DNA from: Shinella lacus
GTDB lineage: Bacteria; Pseudomonadota; Alphaproteobacteria; Rhizobiales; Rhizobiaceae
Length of the DNA: 64,000 bases
NCBI RefSeq assembly: GCF_010994755.1
Contig: NZ_WHSB02000022.1
Location: forward strand, 1-64,000
Direction of reading: 5' to 3'
Shown: one piece after another, positions 54,881 through 63,141 of the stretch
Numbering within the stretch: position 1 is the first letter of the stretch
How the letters are laid out: the number at the start of each line of letters is the position of its first letter
Notes under the pieces: generated by a model
The model's input: only the letters and a program-made list of their open reading frames with translations
The model's database searches: none
Told to the model about the DNA's origin: nothing
Position numbers and translations under genes: made by a program

Positions 54881-55187
54881 GAAATTCTCTTCTTGATTTC
54901 GATGACGCATATATTTCAGAACTATGACGATGCTTTGCCGAGTCAACCTGACATGAATACAACGAAGGTCGATGTGACCTCCCGCGCGACTTCCCGATGA
55001 GCATGTCATCGGGCCGAACGCCGCGCTATCGCATGCCCGCTAGATCCAGGCTTACGAGCCAAGATCAGTGGTCCTACGGCCATAGTCAGATGGCAAAGAG
55101 CCATGGTGGATTTTAAGCGGTAGCCGCTTTCATCGCGGCATTCGATTGAGGCTCGGTAGTCCAGCAAGAAAGCGCTATAAATCCAAA

Positions 55188-55640
55188 TCAACCGATGCTC
55201 TTCGCCATGTGAACGATAATGCCTCCGTTCATGGCTTCCTTTCGTTCAACCTCGTACCCCAACGAGCTGTAAAGACGTATGTTTTCCTCGAACTTGGCGT
55301 TGGTGTAGAGCCGTATAACGCTTAATCCGTCTGTTGCTGCAATCTGCTCGGCGTGAGCGAGCATCCTCCTGCCAAAACCACGCTTTTGATAAGGCGGGGC
55401 TACTGCGACATTCTCTATCAGCAAGTATCGGGGGTGTTGGATCGTTTCGACCAGAGCGGCAATTTCCTTTCCGACAATTAGAAGGTCGGCGCGGTGGTCG
55501 CGGATATGGGCGGCATGGTCTGCCTTCATCGGCAGCGGTTCCCGACCGATATGCGGAACCCACTTTGCATATGCTAAGCGGGTTATCGTGGTGACAGCCT
55601 TAGCGTCTTCGATAGTAGCAATTCGGATTGTCTCAGTCAT
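55188..55640 (-). CDS. GNAT-family N-acetyltransferase
   Basis: A 150-aa acetyltransferase: IRIATIEDAKAVTTITRLAY start, acetyl-CoA motif VAPPYQKRGFGRRMLAHAEQ, C-terminal LYTNAKFEENIRLYSSLGYEVERKEA. The start at 55640 matches the family length. Substrate unknown. It stands alone. In 55641-55883 no intact gene was found. Confidence 0.88.
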   Translation of the reverse strand: MTETIRIATIEDAKAVTTITRLAYAKWVPHIGREPLPMKADHAAHIRDHRADLLIVGKEIAALVETIQHPRYLLIENVAVAPPYQKRGFGRRMLAHAEQIAATDGLSVIRLYTNAKFEENIRLYSSLGYEVERKEAMNGGIIVHMAKSIG

Positions 55641-55883
55641 ACTACATCCATAGGCGTTTACAGGGACTAGCGGAAGTTGGTCGCCCCCCTCGTTTTCAGT
55701 TGGAGCCACGGAGCGAAAAGGCCCGCCTGCCAAACGCGGTGGTACGGGGCGATCCTTAATCAGAAGAAGTTCGGTCGGATTGTTGCCCCTCTTCAGGGTA
55801 CCGCAAATAAGACGACCGTAAGGCGAACCTTTCTACCTGACGCGATTGACGCCTTCGTAGGCGAAGCTACCACACAATCTTGC

Positions 55884-57506
55884 TCACCCCATTTTGGTGT
55901 TTTGATCCCTCAGTATCTCCCGCGCCGCGTTATGACCTGGAATGCCTGTTACGCCGCCGCCCGGATGCATTGAGGATCCACAGATATAAAGCCCGCCAAT
56001 CGGTGTGCGATAATCAGCGTAGCCGGAGACCGGACGTTGGAAGAACAACTGGTCCGCCGACAGCTCGCCATGGAAAACATGGCCCTGCGGCAGGTTCACG
56101 ATCCGCTCCATATCGGGCGGCAGTAAAAGCTGCGCCTCGATTACATCATTGCCGAAGCCCGGCGCATAGCGCTCTATGGCGGCAAAGACGTTCTTGCGGA
56201 AGTTCTCCTTTTCCTGCGACCAGTCGCCACCCTTCAGGCTGTAGGGCGCATGGCCACCGTAAAAATTGATGACATGTTTGCCCTCCGGTGCCAGCGTGTC
56301 GTCAATGAAGCTGGGCGTGACTTGCGTCATATACGGTTGTGATGAGTACCAGCCGTACTTCGCATCGTCATAGGCTCGTTCGAGGTAGTTCACGTCAGGT
56401 GCGATACGGGTATAGGTCGGGTAGGGGAAATCACCCAGCACACCGTCTTGCCTTACGCGGTCGAGGATTTTGTATTGCGGCGGCCGATGGCAGGCGACGT
56501 TCATCTTGAATGCGGTCGCAAACGTTCGGTAGCCACGAATCTGGCGCAGGACCTCATCGGGAAGATGCTGCTCGCCCACCATATTGAGGTAGAGTGTCTT
56601 GGCGGATACGTTGGAGGCGACAATCGGCGCCTCGTATGTCCGTCCCTCTTTCGTGACAACTCCGGTTGCGCGACCGTTGCGGACAATAATCTTGCTGATT
56701 TCAGCGCGGGTGACGATCTCCACGCCCTTCGAGCGGCCGTAGTCGGCGAGGCATTCGGTGATCTTGCCCATGCCCCCCTTCACGAAGCCCCATCCGCCCG
56801 CTTCACCCATGATATGATGCATGATGACATAGGCGGTGCCCGGGCTCTTCGGCCCGGCGAAGGTGCCCATCGATGCATAGTAGGCGATCACCGCGATCAC
56901 CCTATCGTCTTCAAACCACTCCTTCAGAAAATCATAGGCGCTCATCGTCATCATATCGATGATCCGATACATTTTCCGGCCGACCTTGCGGTAGCGCCAG
57001 AGCAGCGAACTTACCTGCTTGAAGGTCTTCCAGTCTCGCCGACTGAGATCCGGTGGTGTCTCCCACAGAAGCTGACGCACGACCTCCGTCGCTTCGCGCA
57101 GATAGGCGTCGAAGGCTGGATAGATATCGGCATCCTTTTCCGAGAATTTGCGGAACGAGGCCTGCGTCTTGGCCATGTCTCCTGAGAAGAGAATGTAACC
57201 TTCGCCCTCGTCCACGGGGGCAATCATGTCCGAACAAGGAAGAACCTCGTATCCGCGGCCGGGTAAATCGAAATCGCGGATGATGCGGGGATGGAGCATG
57301 CCCGTCATGTAGGAGAAGATCGAGGCACGAAACCCCGGGGTGAACTCCTCGGTTACAGCGGCGCCTCCGACGATATGCCGGCGCTCGAGAACGAGAACCT
57401 TTCGCCCCTCCCGAGCGAGATAGTTGGCGCAGACGAGGCCGTTGTTGCCTCCGCCGACAATGATCGCGTCATAGTGCGAATGCGATGCTGCCTGTTTCTC
57501 CGTCAT
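55884..57506 (-). CDS. PYROXD2/phytoene-dehydrogenase-like FAD oxidoreductase
   Basis: A 540-aa flavoprotein: DAIIVGGGNNGLVCANYLAREGRKVLVLERRHIVGGAAVTEE at the start, KGGMGKITECLADYGRSKGVEI in the middle, and the FAD-closing GLYICGSSMHPGGGVTGIPGHNAAREIL at the end. Substrate not predictable. It is divergent from the amidohydrolase at 57805, with inverted repeats between. The start at 57506 follows AGGGGAT. Confidence 0.87.
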   Translation of the reverse strand: MTEKQAASHSHYDAIIVGGGNNGLVCANYLAREGRKVLVLERRHIVGGAAVTEEFTPGFRASIFSYMTGMLHPRIIRDFDLPGRGYEVLPCSDMIAPVDEGEGYILFSGDMAKTQASFRKFSEKDADIYPAFDAYLREATEVVRQLLWETPPDLSRRDWKTFKQVSSLLWRYRKVGRKMYRIIDMMTMSAYDFLKEWFEDDRVIAVIAYYASMGTFAGPKSPGTAYVIMHHIMGEAGGWGFVKGGMGKITECLADYGRSKGVEIVTRAEISKIIVRNGRATGVVTKEGRTYEAPIVASNVSAKTLYLNMVGEQHLPDEVLRQIRGYRTFATAFKMNVACHRPPQYKILDRVRQDGVLGDFPYPTYTRIAPDVNYLERAYDDAKYGWYSSQPYMTQVTPSFIDDTLAPEGKHVINFYGGHAPYSLKGGDWSQEKENFRKNVFAAIERYAPGFGNDVIEAQLLLPPDMERIVNLPQGHVFHGELSADQLFFQRPVSGYADYRTPIGGLYICGSSMHPGGGVTGIPGHNAAREILRDQNTKMG

Positions 57507-57550
57507 ATCCCCTGATGCCTTCCGTTGCGCGCTCGGGTAAAGATGTGTAT

Positions 57551-57575
57551 GGCTATAAATATATAGCCATCTATA
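57551..57575. promoter_or_regulatory. Overlapping inverted repeats in a divergent promoter
   Basis: GGCTATA-AATA-TATAGCC (57551-57568) is a perfect 7-bp inverted repeat. It overlaps TATAG-CCAT-CTATA (57562-57575), whose arms recur as TATAG-CTGT-CTATA at 63058. Likely a repressor site shared by the two promoters. The regulator is not identified. Confidence 0.55.
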
Positions 57576-57804
57576 AAGATGTACATATCTATAAGGAGAA
57601 TCGCCAGCACTTATCTGAAAAGGCCGCTGCAAAGCCTGGGGACGCGATCGGATCGATCCGACCATCGCTGCGATTTCGAACTGTCTGATTGGGTCTCAGC
57701 GATGCCGATGACGATCGCACTATTCTATCGCGGGGACCGTGACTGGACGGTGGCCTGCGCTGCGGATGAACCTTAACCGACAACCAAATCTAGGAAGCCG
57801 TGAC

Positions 57805-59379
57805 ATGACGCCTGAGAAACAAACCGCTGTCGACTGGGTCAATGCGAATGAAAATGCCCTGTCCGATTGGCATACGACGATCTGGGATTTTCACGAGCCT
57901 GCATGGCGGGAATATAAATCGGCGGCCTGGTACGTGGAGCGCCTGCGAGCCGAGGGCTTTACGGTCGAGGCGGGGTCGGCCGGAATGCCGACGGCATTTT
58001 GCGCAACGTGGGGGGATAGCGGTCCGATCATCGCGTCTTACGCGGAATATGATGCGGTGCCCGGTAATTCCCAGCAACGCACCCCCTATATGGCGCCGCG
58101 CGAGGGGGTTAACCGTTGGGCTCCCGGCCACACCGACCCGCATTCCGCCCTCGGCATCGGCGCCCTCGGCGGCATACTGGCGGCCAAGGCGGCGATGGAG
58201 AAGCATGGCATCAAGGGGCGGCTGAAATTCTTCGGCGAACCGGCAGAGAAGGTTTGCGGCTCGAAACCGGTGCATGCGGCCCACGGTTACTACGACGATA
58301 TCGACGCCGCCATCAGCTATCATCCGGGCTTCAGGCCGGGGCTGTCGAATACCTGCATCTGGGACAGCCATTGTGGGGCGTACTGGAGCAAGATCTATAC
58401 GTTTGAATGCACGAAGCCTGAGACCTGGGCAGGCATGGCGGCCACGTCGAATACGTCGATATCCAGCGTCGCGCGCGCGCCAGGAGCAATCGATGCGGTG
58501 TGTTTGATGTACACCACCACAAAATACACCAAGGAGGCGATGCTGCCCCATAGCGGCACCTGGATACTCAACGAGGCAATCCTGGCTGCCGGGCAGGCGA
58601 CGTCGGACAATCTGCCGCCGCGTTTCAGCCAGATCCAATATTCTTGCCGTACCCCGACACTGGAGATGGCGGAACGGGTTATCGCTGTGCTCGACCGCAA
58701 TGCCGAACACGTTGCCAAGATCACGAATTGTGAGGTTCGTAGCGAGTGGGTCGCAAGGACACGCGTTGGCCTTCCCAATCATGCTATGGCCGAGATTGCC
58801 TATCGCAATCTCGAACTTACCGGCCCGCCGGAATTTGGCGACGAAGCCAAGGCCTTCGCCCGCGCGATACAATCAAACCTGGGCCTGGTGCCCATGGATG
58901 AGCCATTTCAGGCCGGCATGAGCACGCTGACCACGCCCCAGGATGGAGAGGCGCACAATCGCGAGGTCATGCCGTCCTGGCAGCTCAATTATGGCGCTGA
59001 CGACTATGTCGACTACACCTGGCACGCGCCGACGGTGAGGCTGATCATAGGCCGCCCCAAGCTTGAGCAGCCCGAAGGCGGCTATCAATATCCTGAATGG
59101 GTGTGGAATGCGCTTGGAGGCTTTGCGCCGGCAATCGACCCTACGATTTTCTCCGCTGCGCGCTGCATCGGTGCGACGATCATCGATCTGCTGACCGACC
59201 CGGAAGGCCTGGCGCGCGCAAAGGCCGAGTTCGAGATGCGCACCGGCGGCGGCATCGGCGGCACGAAGTGGGTCAAGCCGCTGCTGCCGGCAGATTTCGC
59301 AGCGCCCATACACTATCGTTGGCCGGAATATGTGACCACCGTGCGGGGTACGGAATGGTGGATACCCGAGCGGGCCTAA
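57805..59379 (+). CDS. M20-family amidohydrolase, AbgB-like
   Basis: A 524-aa metallo-amidohydrolase resembling p-aminobenzoyl-glutamate hydrolase subunit B. Blocks: IWDFHEPAWREYKSAAWYVERLRAEGF, IASYAEYDAVPGNSQ, GHTDPHSALGIGALGGILAAKAAMEKHGIKGRLKFFGEPAEKVCGSKPVHAAHGYYDDIDAAI. It hydrolyses an amide bond, probably of an acylated amino compound entering the cluster. TAGGAAG precedes the ATG at 57805. A strong hairpin follows the stop. Confidence 0.87.
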   Translation: MTPEKQTAVDWVNANENALSDWHTTIWDFHEPAWREYKSAAWYVERLRAEGFTVEAGSAGMPTAFCATWGDSGPIIASYAEYDAVPGNSQQRTPYMAPREGVNRWAPGHTDPHSALGIGALGGILAAKAAMEKHGIKGRLKFFGEPAEKVCGSKPVHAAHGYYDDIDAAISYHPGFRPGLSNTCIWDSHCGAYWSKIYTFECTKPETWAGMAATSNTSISSVARAPGAIDAVCLMYTTTKYTKEAMLPHSGTWILNEAILAAGQATSDNLPPRFSQIQYSCRTPTLEMAERVIAVLDRNAEHVAKITNCEVRSEWVARTRVGLPNHAMAEIAYRNLELTGPPEFGDEAKAFARAIQSNLGLVPMDEPFQAGMSTLTTPQDGEAHNREVMPSWQLNYGADDYVDYTWHAPTVRLIIGRPKLEQPEGGYQYPEWVWNALGGFAPAIDPTIFSAARCIGATIIDLLTDPEGLARAKAEFEMRTGGGIGGTKWVKPLLPADFAAPIHYRWPEYVTTVRGTEWWIPERA

Positions 59380-59392
59380 AAGGTGGCCTTTT

Positions 59393-59418
59393 GCACTTGC
59401 CGGGCGGCCGGCAAGTGC
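59393..59418. terminator. Strong stem-loop after the amidohydrolase
   Basis: GCACTTGCCGG (59393-59403) pairs perfectly with CCGGCAAGTGC (59408-59418) around GCGG, 13 bp after the stop. TTTT precedes the stem and a short GTTTTG lies after it, so it may work on either strand. Confidence 0.65.
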
Positions 59419-59509
59419 AGGAAGGTTTTGCGACGCGTTTCGCGTCCTTTCCCGGCACGGCCAGGAAGCGGGCCGCGAGGATGGCCACGCGTCTGTGGAT
59501 CGGACGTTA

Positions 59510-59896
59510 TTAGCGGCTGACCTTGGGCCAGGACGGATCAAGGAAGCGCTGGATCTCGATGAGATAGCCGGCCGGGTCCCTGAGGAAGCAGTTATAGACA
59601 TTATACTGGCTGTTGAAAGCCGGCGGTTTTTCGAACGCAACGCCCTTTGCTTTTATGTGTTCGTACCAGCCGTCGACGTCCTCGGTTACCAGGGTAACGA
59701 TGACGCGATCACGGGCAAACAACGAGCCGTCCTTGCTGCAGACGGCGACAAATCCCGAGCCGGAGCTGTAAATACGGCAAGCTCCCTGATCGAGTGCCAG
59801 AGGAAGTTCCAAAACGCTTCCATAAAAATGAGCGGATGCGTCGAGGTCGTCGGTAAAGAGGAACGTGACAAGCTGGTCGAAGGGGGGAGGCGTCAT
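59510..59896 (-). CDS. VOC (glyoxalase/bleomycin-resistance fold) protein
   Basis: A 128-aa vicinal-oxygen-chelate protein: LVTFLFTDDLDASAHFYGSVLELPL, VIVTLVTEDVDGWYEHIKAKGVAF, YNCFLRDPAGYLIEIQRFLDP. The last motif holds the C-terminal metal-ligand Glu. The reaction (dioxygenase, isomerase or lyase) is open. Same strand as the flavin oxidase at 59983, which lies 86 bp upstream. Confidence 0.85.
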   Translation of the reverse strand: MTPPPFDQLVTFLFTDDLDASAHFYGSVLELPLALDQGACRIYSSGSGFVAVCSKDGSLFARDRVIVTLVTEDVDGWYEHIKAKGVAFEKPPAFNSQYNVYNCFLRDPAGYLIEIQRFLDPSWPKVSR

Positions 59897-59982
59897 GGGG
59901 TATGTCCTGTGAAGGTTTGATGTAGAGATCTCACATTGCGCTTGCGATGTTCGTCGGCAGGATTGCGGACGCCATCGACTGT

Positions 59983-61287
59983 TCAGTCGAGCCAGCGCGC
60001 TGCCTTGTCCAGAAGACGGTATCCTGTCCCTATTATCGGCAGGAACCAGGGTTTGCCGTTGTAGAAATAGAGCCGTGGGAACCGGCTTCCTATGATGCCG
60101 CGATCCGTATTCGGCCGGCCCAGCATGTGTTCGGCAATACGATGGCCCAGATAGGTCTGGCCTGAAATGCCGTTCCCGTTGCAGCAGGAAACGTAATAGA
60201 TTCCGTCGCTCATACGGCCGCCATGCGTGCAAAAATCCAGCGCGAAGCTGACATTGCCCAACCAAGCATGGGATAGTGCAACGCCGCGTGTTTCAGGGAA
60301 TGTATGCTCCATGAAGCCGCGCAAACCCTCGGCGCCTTGCTCCGCGGTCGACGTTCGGAATCGCGCTCGACCGCCAAAGAGGATGCGCTTTCCGTCAGGC
60401 GAGCGGCGAAAATAATAGAGCACACGTTTGGTGTCGAAGACCGCGCGGTTTTGTGGGATCAGCCTTTCGAGCAGGTCGAAAGGCATTTCCTCCGTTGCGA
60501 TCATGTAGCTCTGGACCGGGATCGAGCGCTTTCGCAGCCATGGCGTCTCGGGACCGGCATAACCGTTCACGCCGAGGAGAATCCTGTCGGTGTGGATCTC
60601 GATGGAATCGCGATTTTCCACATTTTGCAGGCGCGCTACATGTCCTTGCCCATCTTGTCGGGCGCCGAGGAAGCGCCATCCGGTAAAAATGCGTACGCCA
60701 AGATCTACGGCCCGCCTAGCCAAAGCCTGAACATATTTCCCGGGATGGATCGTGCCCTGGCCATGAATGACCATGGCGCCGCGATAGATGTCGGTCTTTA
60801 GAACCGAATGGACCTTGTCCTGTTCGAGGATGTCCATGTTTTTTTGGTTTTCGGAAGCGAGGCGACCGCGCATCTCACGCAGCTTAGTCAAATCCTTGCG
60901 CGTGTAGGCCGCGACGACGGCGCCGGACAGGTTCAGGTCAATTGGGTCGCTCAATGTGGCTGCGCGCTGAATCATGAAGGACATGGACGAGCCGTAGTCA
61001 TCCATGATTTCGCTTGCCCGCTTCTCGCCATAGCGCTTGCTTGCCTGAGCGAGGGTGAATTTCGCGCTATTGCCGATCATCCCTCCATTTCGAGAGCTGG
61101 CACCCTCACCGATACGCATCGCATCGACGACCACGACTTCGGTTAGGCCCGCCTCGGCTAATGTGATCGCCGCCGAGAGCCCCGTGTAACCGGAGCCGAT
61201 GATCAGAGCGGTGCAGGTCGTCTTGTCGAAAGACCGCTCCCCGTGTTGAGGCTCGGCTTCTTCCCACCAGAAAGGCGTTGTCTTCAT
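59983..61287 (-). CDS. FAD-dependent oxidase, PuuB/DAO-like
   Basis: A 434-aa DAO-fold enzyme: ALIIGSGYTGLSAAITLAEAG, VVVVDAMRIGEGASSRNGGMIGN, and YVSCCNGNGISGQTYLGHRIAEHMLG at the C-terminus. The N-terminal WWEEAEP lead and the GYTGLSAA motif are like gamma-glutamylputrescine oxidases. It probably oxidises an amine or N-substituted amino acid. The start at 61287 fits the family length. A broken cupin gene lies 57 bp upstream. Confidence 0.88.
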   Translation of the reverse strand: MKTTPFWWEEAEPQHGERSFDKTTCTALIIGSGYTGLSAAITLAEAGLTEVVVVDAMRIGEGASSRNGGMIGNSAKFTLAQASKRYGEKRASEIMDDYGSSMSFMIQRAATLSDPIDLNLSGAVVAAYTRKDLTKLREMRGRLASENQKNMDILEQDKVHSVLKTDIYRGAMVIHGQGTIHPGKYVQALARRAVDLGVRIFTGWRFLGARQDGQGHVARLQNVENRDSIEIHTDRILLGVNGYAGPETPWLRKRSIPVQSYMIATEEMPFDLLERLIPQNRAVFDTKRVLYYFRRSPDGKRILFGGRARFRTSTAEQGAEGLRGFMEHTFPETRGVALSHAWLGNVSFALDFCTHGGRMSDGIYYVSCCNGNGISGQTYLGHRIAEHMLGRPNTDRGIIGSRFPRLYFYNGKPWFLPIIGTGYRLLDKAARWLD

Positions 61288-61343
61288 GAGCGCTCTCGTT
61301 TCGTTGATTTCGGAATACCCGGCTGGACGAAGGTGAGATGGGC

Positions 61344-61827
61344 TCAAAGCCGCGTGGAGAAATAGACCTTCTTGACGGCGCTCACTGTCTTCCAGCTGCC
61401 GGTAAAGCCTGGTTCCAGCACGACCAGATCGCCGGAACCGAAACGCTTCGGAGTGGGAACGCCGTCCTCGAAAAGATCGATCTCGCCTTCAAGAATATAG
61501 AAGCTCTCGATGAAATTGTTGTCCCGGACCACCCGGTGGTGGCCGGGTGTCGCCGACCATGTGCCGGTCATGATCGGTCCATCGATCAGGGGCCAGGTCG
61601 TAAATGCCGGCGCTCCATCGATCAGCAGTGCTGGATCTGGAAGGCCTGGCTCTCCCTGGCCCAGATCAGCGCTCCGCGCATATTTGTGTTTACAGACGAT
61701 CTTAGCTTCCTGATCCAACAGAATGGTTCCTTCTGGTAACGCGCCTGTACCGGGATTTCTTGCTTGAGTTCGCCGTACCTTGCATTGTCGCGGTTCCCGG
61801 CGATATCCCATCCGGCTTGACGCTCAT
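61344..61827 (-). pseudogene. Cupin-domain protein with two apparent N-terminal frameshifts
   Basis: The main frame encodes LPEGTILLDQEAKIVCKHKY, WSATPGHHRVVRDNNFIESFYILEGEIDLFEDG and FGSGDLVVLEPGFTGSWKT, a cupin_3-type barrel. Upstream coding sense shifts frame twice: MSVKPDGISPG from an ATG at 61827, then NRDNARYGELKQEIPV, then the main frame. One extra base at each of two points (a GGG run near 61800 and near 61740) would join them. The barrel itself looks complete, so a shortened product is possible. Confidence 0.65.
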
Positions 61828-61884
61828 GAGGCTGCCGGTTAGAAATGTCCGTAAAAAATAGGGTATAATTAAAAAATTTGTCAA

Positions 61885-61908
61885 TGGATTTTAATATGGC
61901 TAATTTTT
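61885..61908. promoter_or_regulatory. Candidate XRE-regulator operator, site 1
   Basis: TGGATTTTAATATGGCTAAT, followed by TTTT, lies between the cupin and the XRE regulator genes. A close match is found at 62893. Repetition around the regulator gene suggests its binding sites. Confidence 0.45.
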
Positions 61909-61945
61909 CAAGTCTAAAAGACGCGCCAAAAAGGAAACAATCGCA

Positions 61946-62542
61946 GTGCAGCCTGATCTGAACCTTCTCGATGTGGAGTCCGATGCGAGCGTGGTCGGGT
62001 CGACGTTGCGGCGACGCCGACAAATACGCGGCTTGTCGCTCAAGCAGGTGGCCGACACCTCGGGAATTTCCGTCGGCATGCTGAGCCAGGTCGAGCGCGG
62101 GCTCGCCGCCCCTTCGATCAAAACCCTCAGGGCGATCTGTGCTGCGATGGATATGCCCGTCAATTGGCTTTTCCAGACAAACGGCGGGCCGGAAAGCCAG
62201 GCTGCCGAATATATCGTGCCGCGCGACGCCCGCCGGTCGCTATCCTATCAGGATGGGTTGATACTCAAGGAACTGCTCACGCCGGACACGCAGCCGGAAA
62301 TCCAGATGATCCGCTTCGTGCTCAAGCCTGGGGCCTCTTCGGGCGAGGCTTACAACAACTCCGAGGGGGGCAAGTGCGGGATCGTTCTGACCGGAACGCT
62401 CGGACTTGAATTGAACGGTACTGTTTTTGTTGTTCAAACGGGTGACAGTTTCGCCTTCCCTGCGACGGATATGGTGCGCTTCTGGGCCATTGGCGATGAG
62501 AACTGCGAGGTCGTCTGGGTTGTGGCGCCCGCCACGGTGTAA
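61946..62542 (+). CDS. XRE-family regulator with C-terminal cupin domain
   Basis: A 198-aa PuuR-like regulator. The helix-turn-helix spans residues 17-72 (LRRRRQIRGLSLKQVADTSGISVGMLSQVERGLAAPSIKTLRAIC) and a cupin sensor follows (MIRFVLKPGASSGEAYNNSEGGKCGIVLTG; VVQTGDSFAFPATDMVRFWAIGDENCEVVW). It starts with GTG at 61946 behind AAGGAAA. Such regulators often control amine or amino-acid catabolism, in line with the PuuB-like oxidase and the aminotransferase on either side. Confidence 0.9.
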   Translation: MQPDLNLLDVESDASVVGSTLRRRRQIRGLSLKQVADTSGISVGMLSQVERGLAAPSIKTLRAICAAMDMPVNWLFQTNGGPESQAAEYIVPRDARRSLSYQDGLILKELLTPDTQPEIQMIRFVLKPGASSGEAYNNSEGGKCGIVLTGTLGLELNGTVFVVQTGDSFAFPATDMVRFWAIGDENCEVVWVVAPATV

Positions 62543-62892
62543 ATAGAAAACGGCGGGCGGAAGGCGACCGCGCGTAACGTGTTTGCGCGGAGCGGCTTAT
62601 TTTCAGCATGCATCATGCGGGCGTCATATGGGCGACAATATGCGCCGGGTTCGGACAGGTTTTGACCGCGACCTTGGTGCCTTCAAGGCGTTAGCTGCCG
62701 TCTCGCCTGTTTGATTTTTCCGCCGATCAAAGCCTGCGCCGGGCGCGAGGGGGCAGCGATGTAAGCCAGCGGCGTTCACCGGCAGCTCGCTTTCGGTGGT
62801 GTGCGCCGATGCTATGCCTGAATCGCGCGGCCGGCTGCTTCCTTGCCGTAAGATTCTTGTCCAGAAAATTACCTATATTAAAAATAAACTGC

Positions 62893-62917
62893 ATGAATTT
62901 TAATATTGCCCGATTTT
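62893..62917. promoter_or_regulatory. Candidate XRE-regulator operator, site 2
   Basis: ATGAATTTTAATATTGCC, then CGATTTT, matches the site at 61885 (consensus TGRATTTTAATATKGC with a T-run after it). Confidence 0.45.
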
Positions 62918-63057
62918 CCTGGTGCCCATAATTCTAGCGCCCGTGCGCAGCACGTCGCGCGCGATCTCGTCGAGAGCCGTTGCCCTACAAGTTTGCGGCA
63001 AACGTGAGCTCGAGAATCTGCTGCAGAGCGCTTTTTCATAAGATACGGCCTCTAATA

Positions 63058-63071
63058 TATAGCTGTCTATA
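63058..63071. promoter_or_regulatory. Inverted repeat TATAG-N4-CTATA before the aminotransferase
   Basis: TATAGCTGTCTATA has the same arms and spacing as the site at 57562. It lies 70 bp upstream of the aminotransferase start. The flanking ATA and AAA are also shared, suggesting one regulator for both ends of the cluster. Confidence 0.5.
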
Positions 63072-63141
63072 AAATGATAGTTGACTTTAATTTTGATGTC
63101 AGCTTACGTGATGGGAACGGGGAAGGAGGCCCGATCCGAAA

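Larger units (their letters stand above)
54476..55187. other. Spacer after the anthranilate operon with a gene relic
   Basis: No intact gene. It contains the terminator at 54496 and the M20 peptidase relic at 54740. The remainder (54881-55187) shows nothing I recognise and is of lower GC. Confidence 0.5.
62543..63141. other. Long regulatory spacer before the aminotransferase
   Basis: No gene seen in 599 bp. It contains the second XRE-type motif (62893) and the TATAG-N4-CTATA repeat (63058), so it is probably a composite control region for the gene at 63142. Confidence 0.55.

Noticed and set aside
55690-55880. Possible C-terminal piece of a TniQ-like transposition protein (frame reading FGRIVAPLQGTANKTTVRR)
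   Set aside because: The resemblance is only a short basic stretch that I cannot place with confidence. A translated database search of 55690-55880 would decide.
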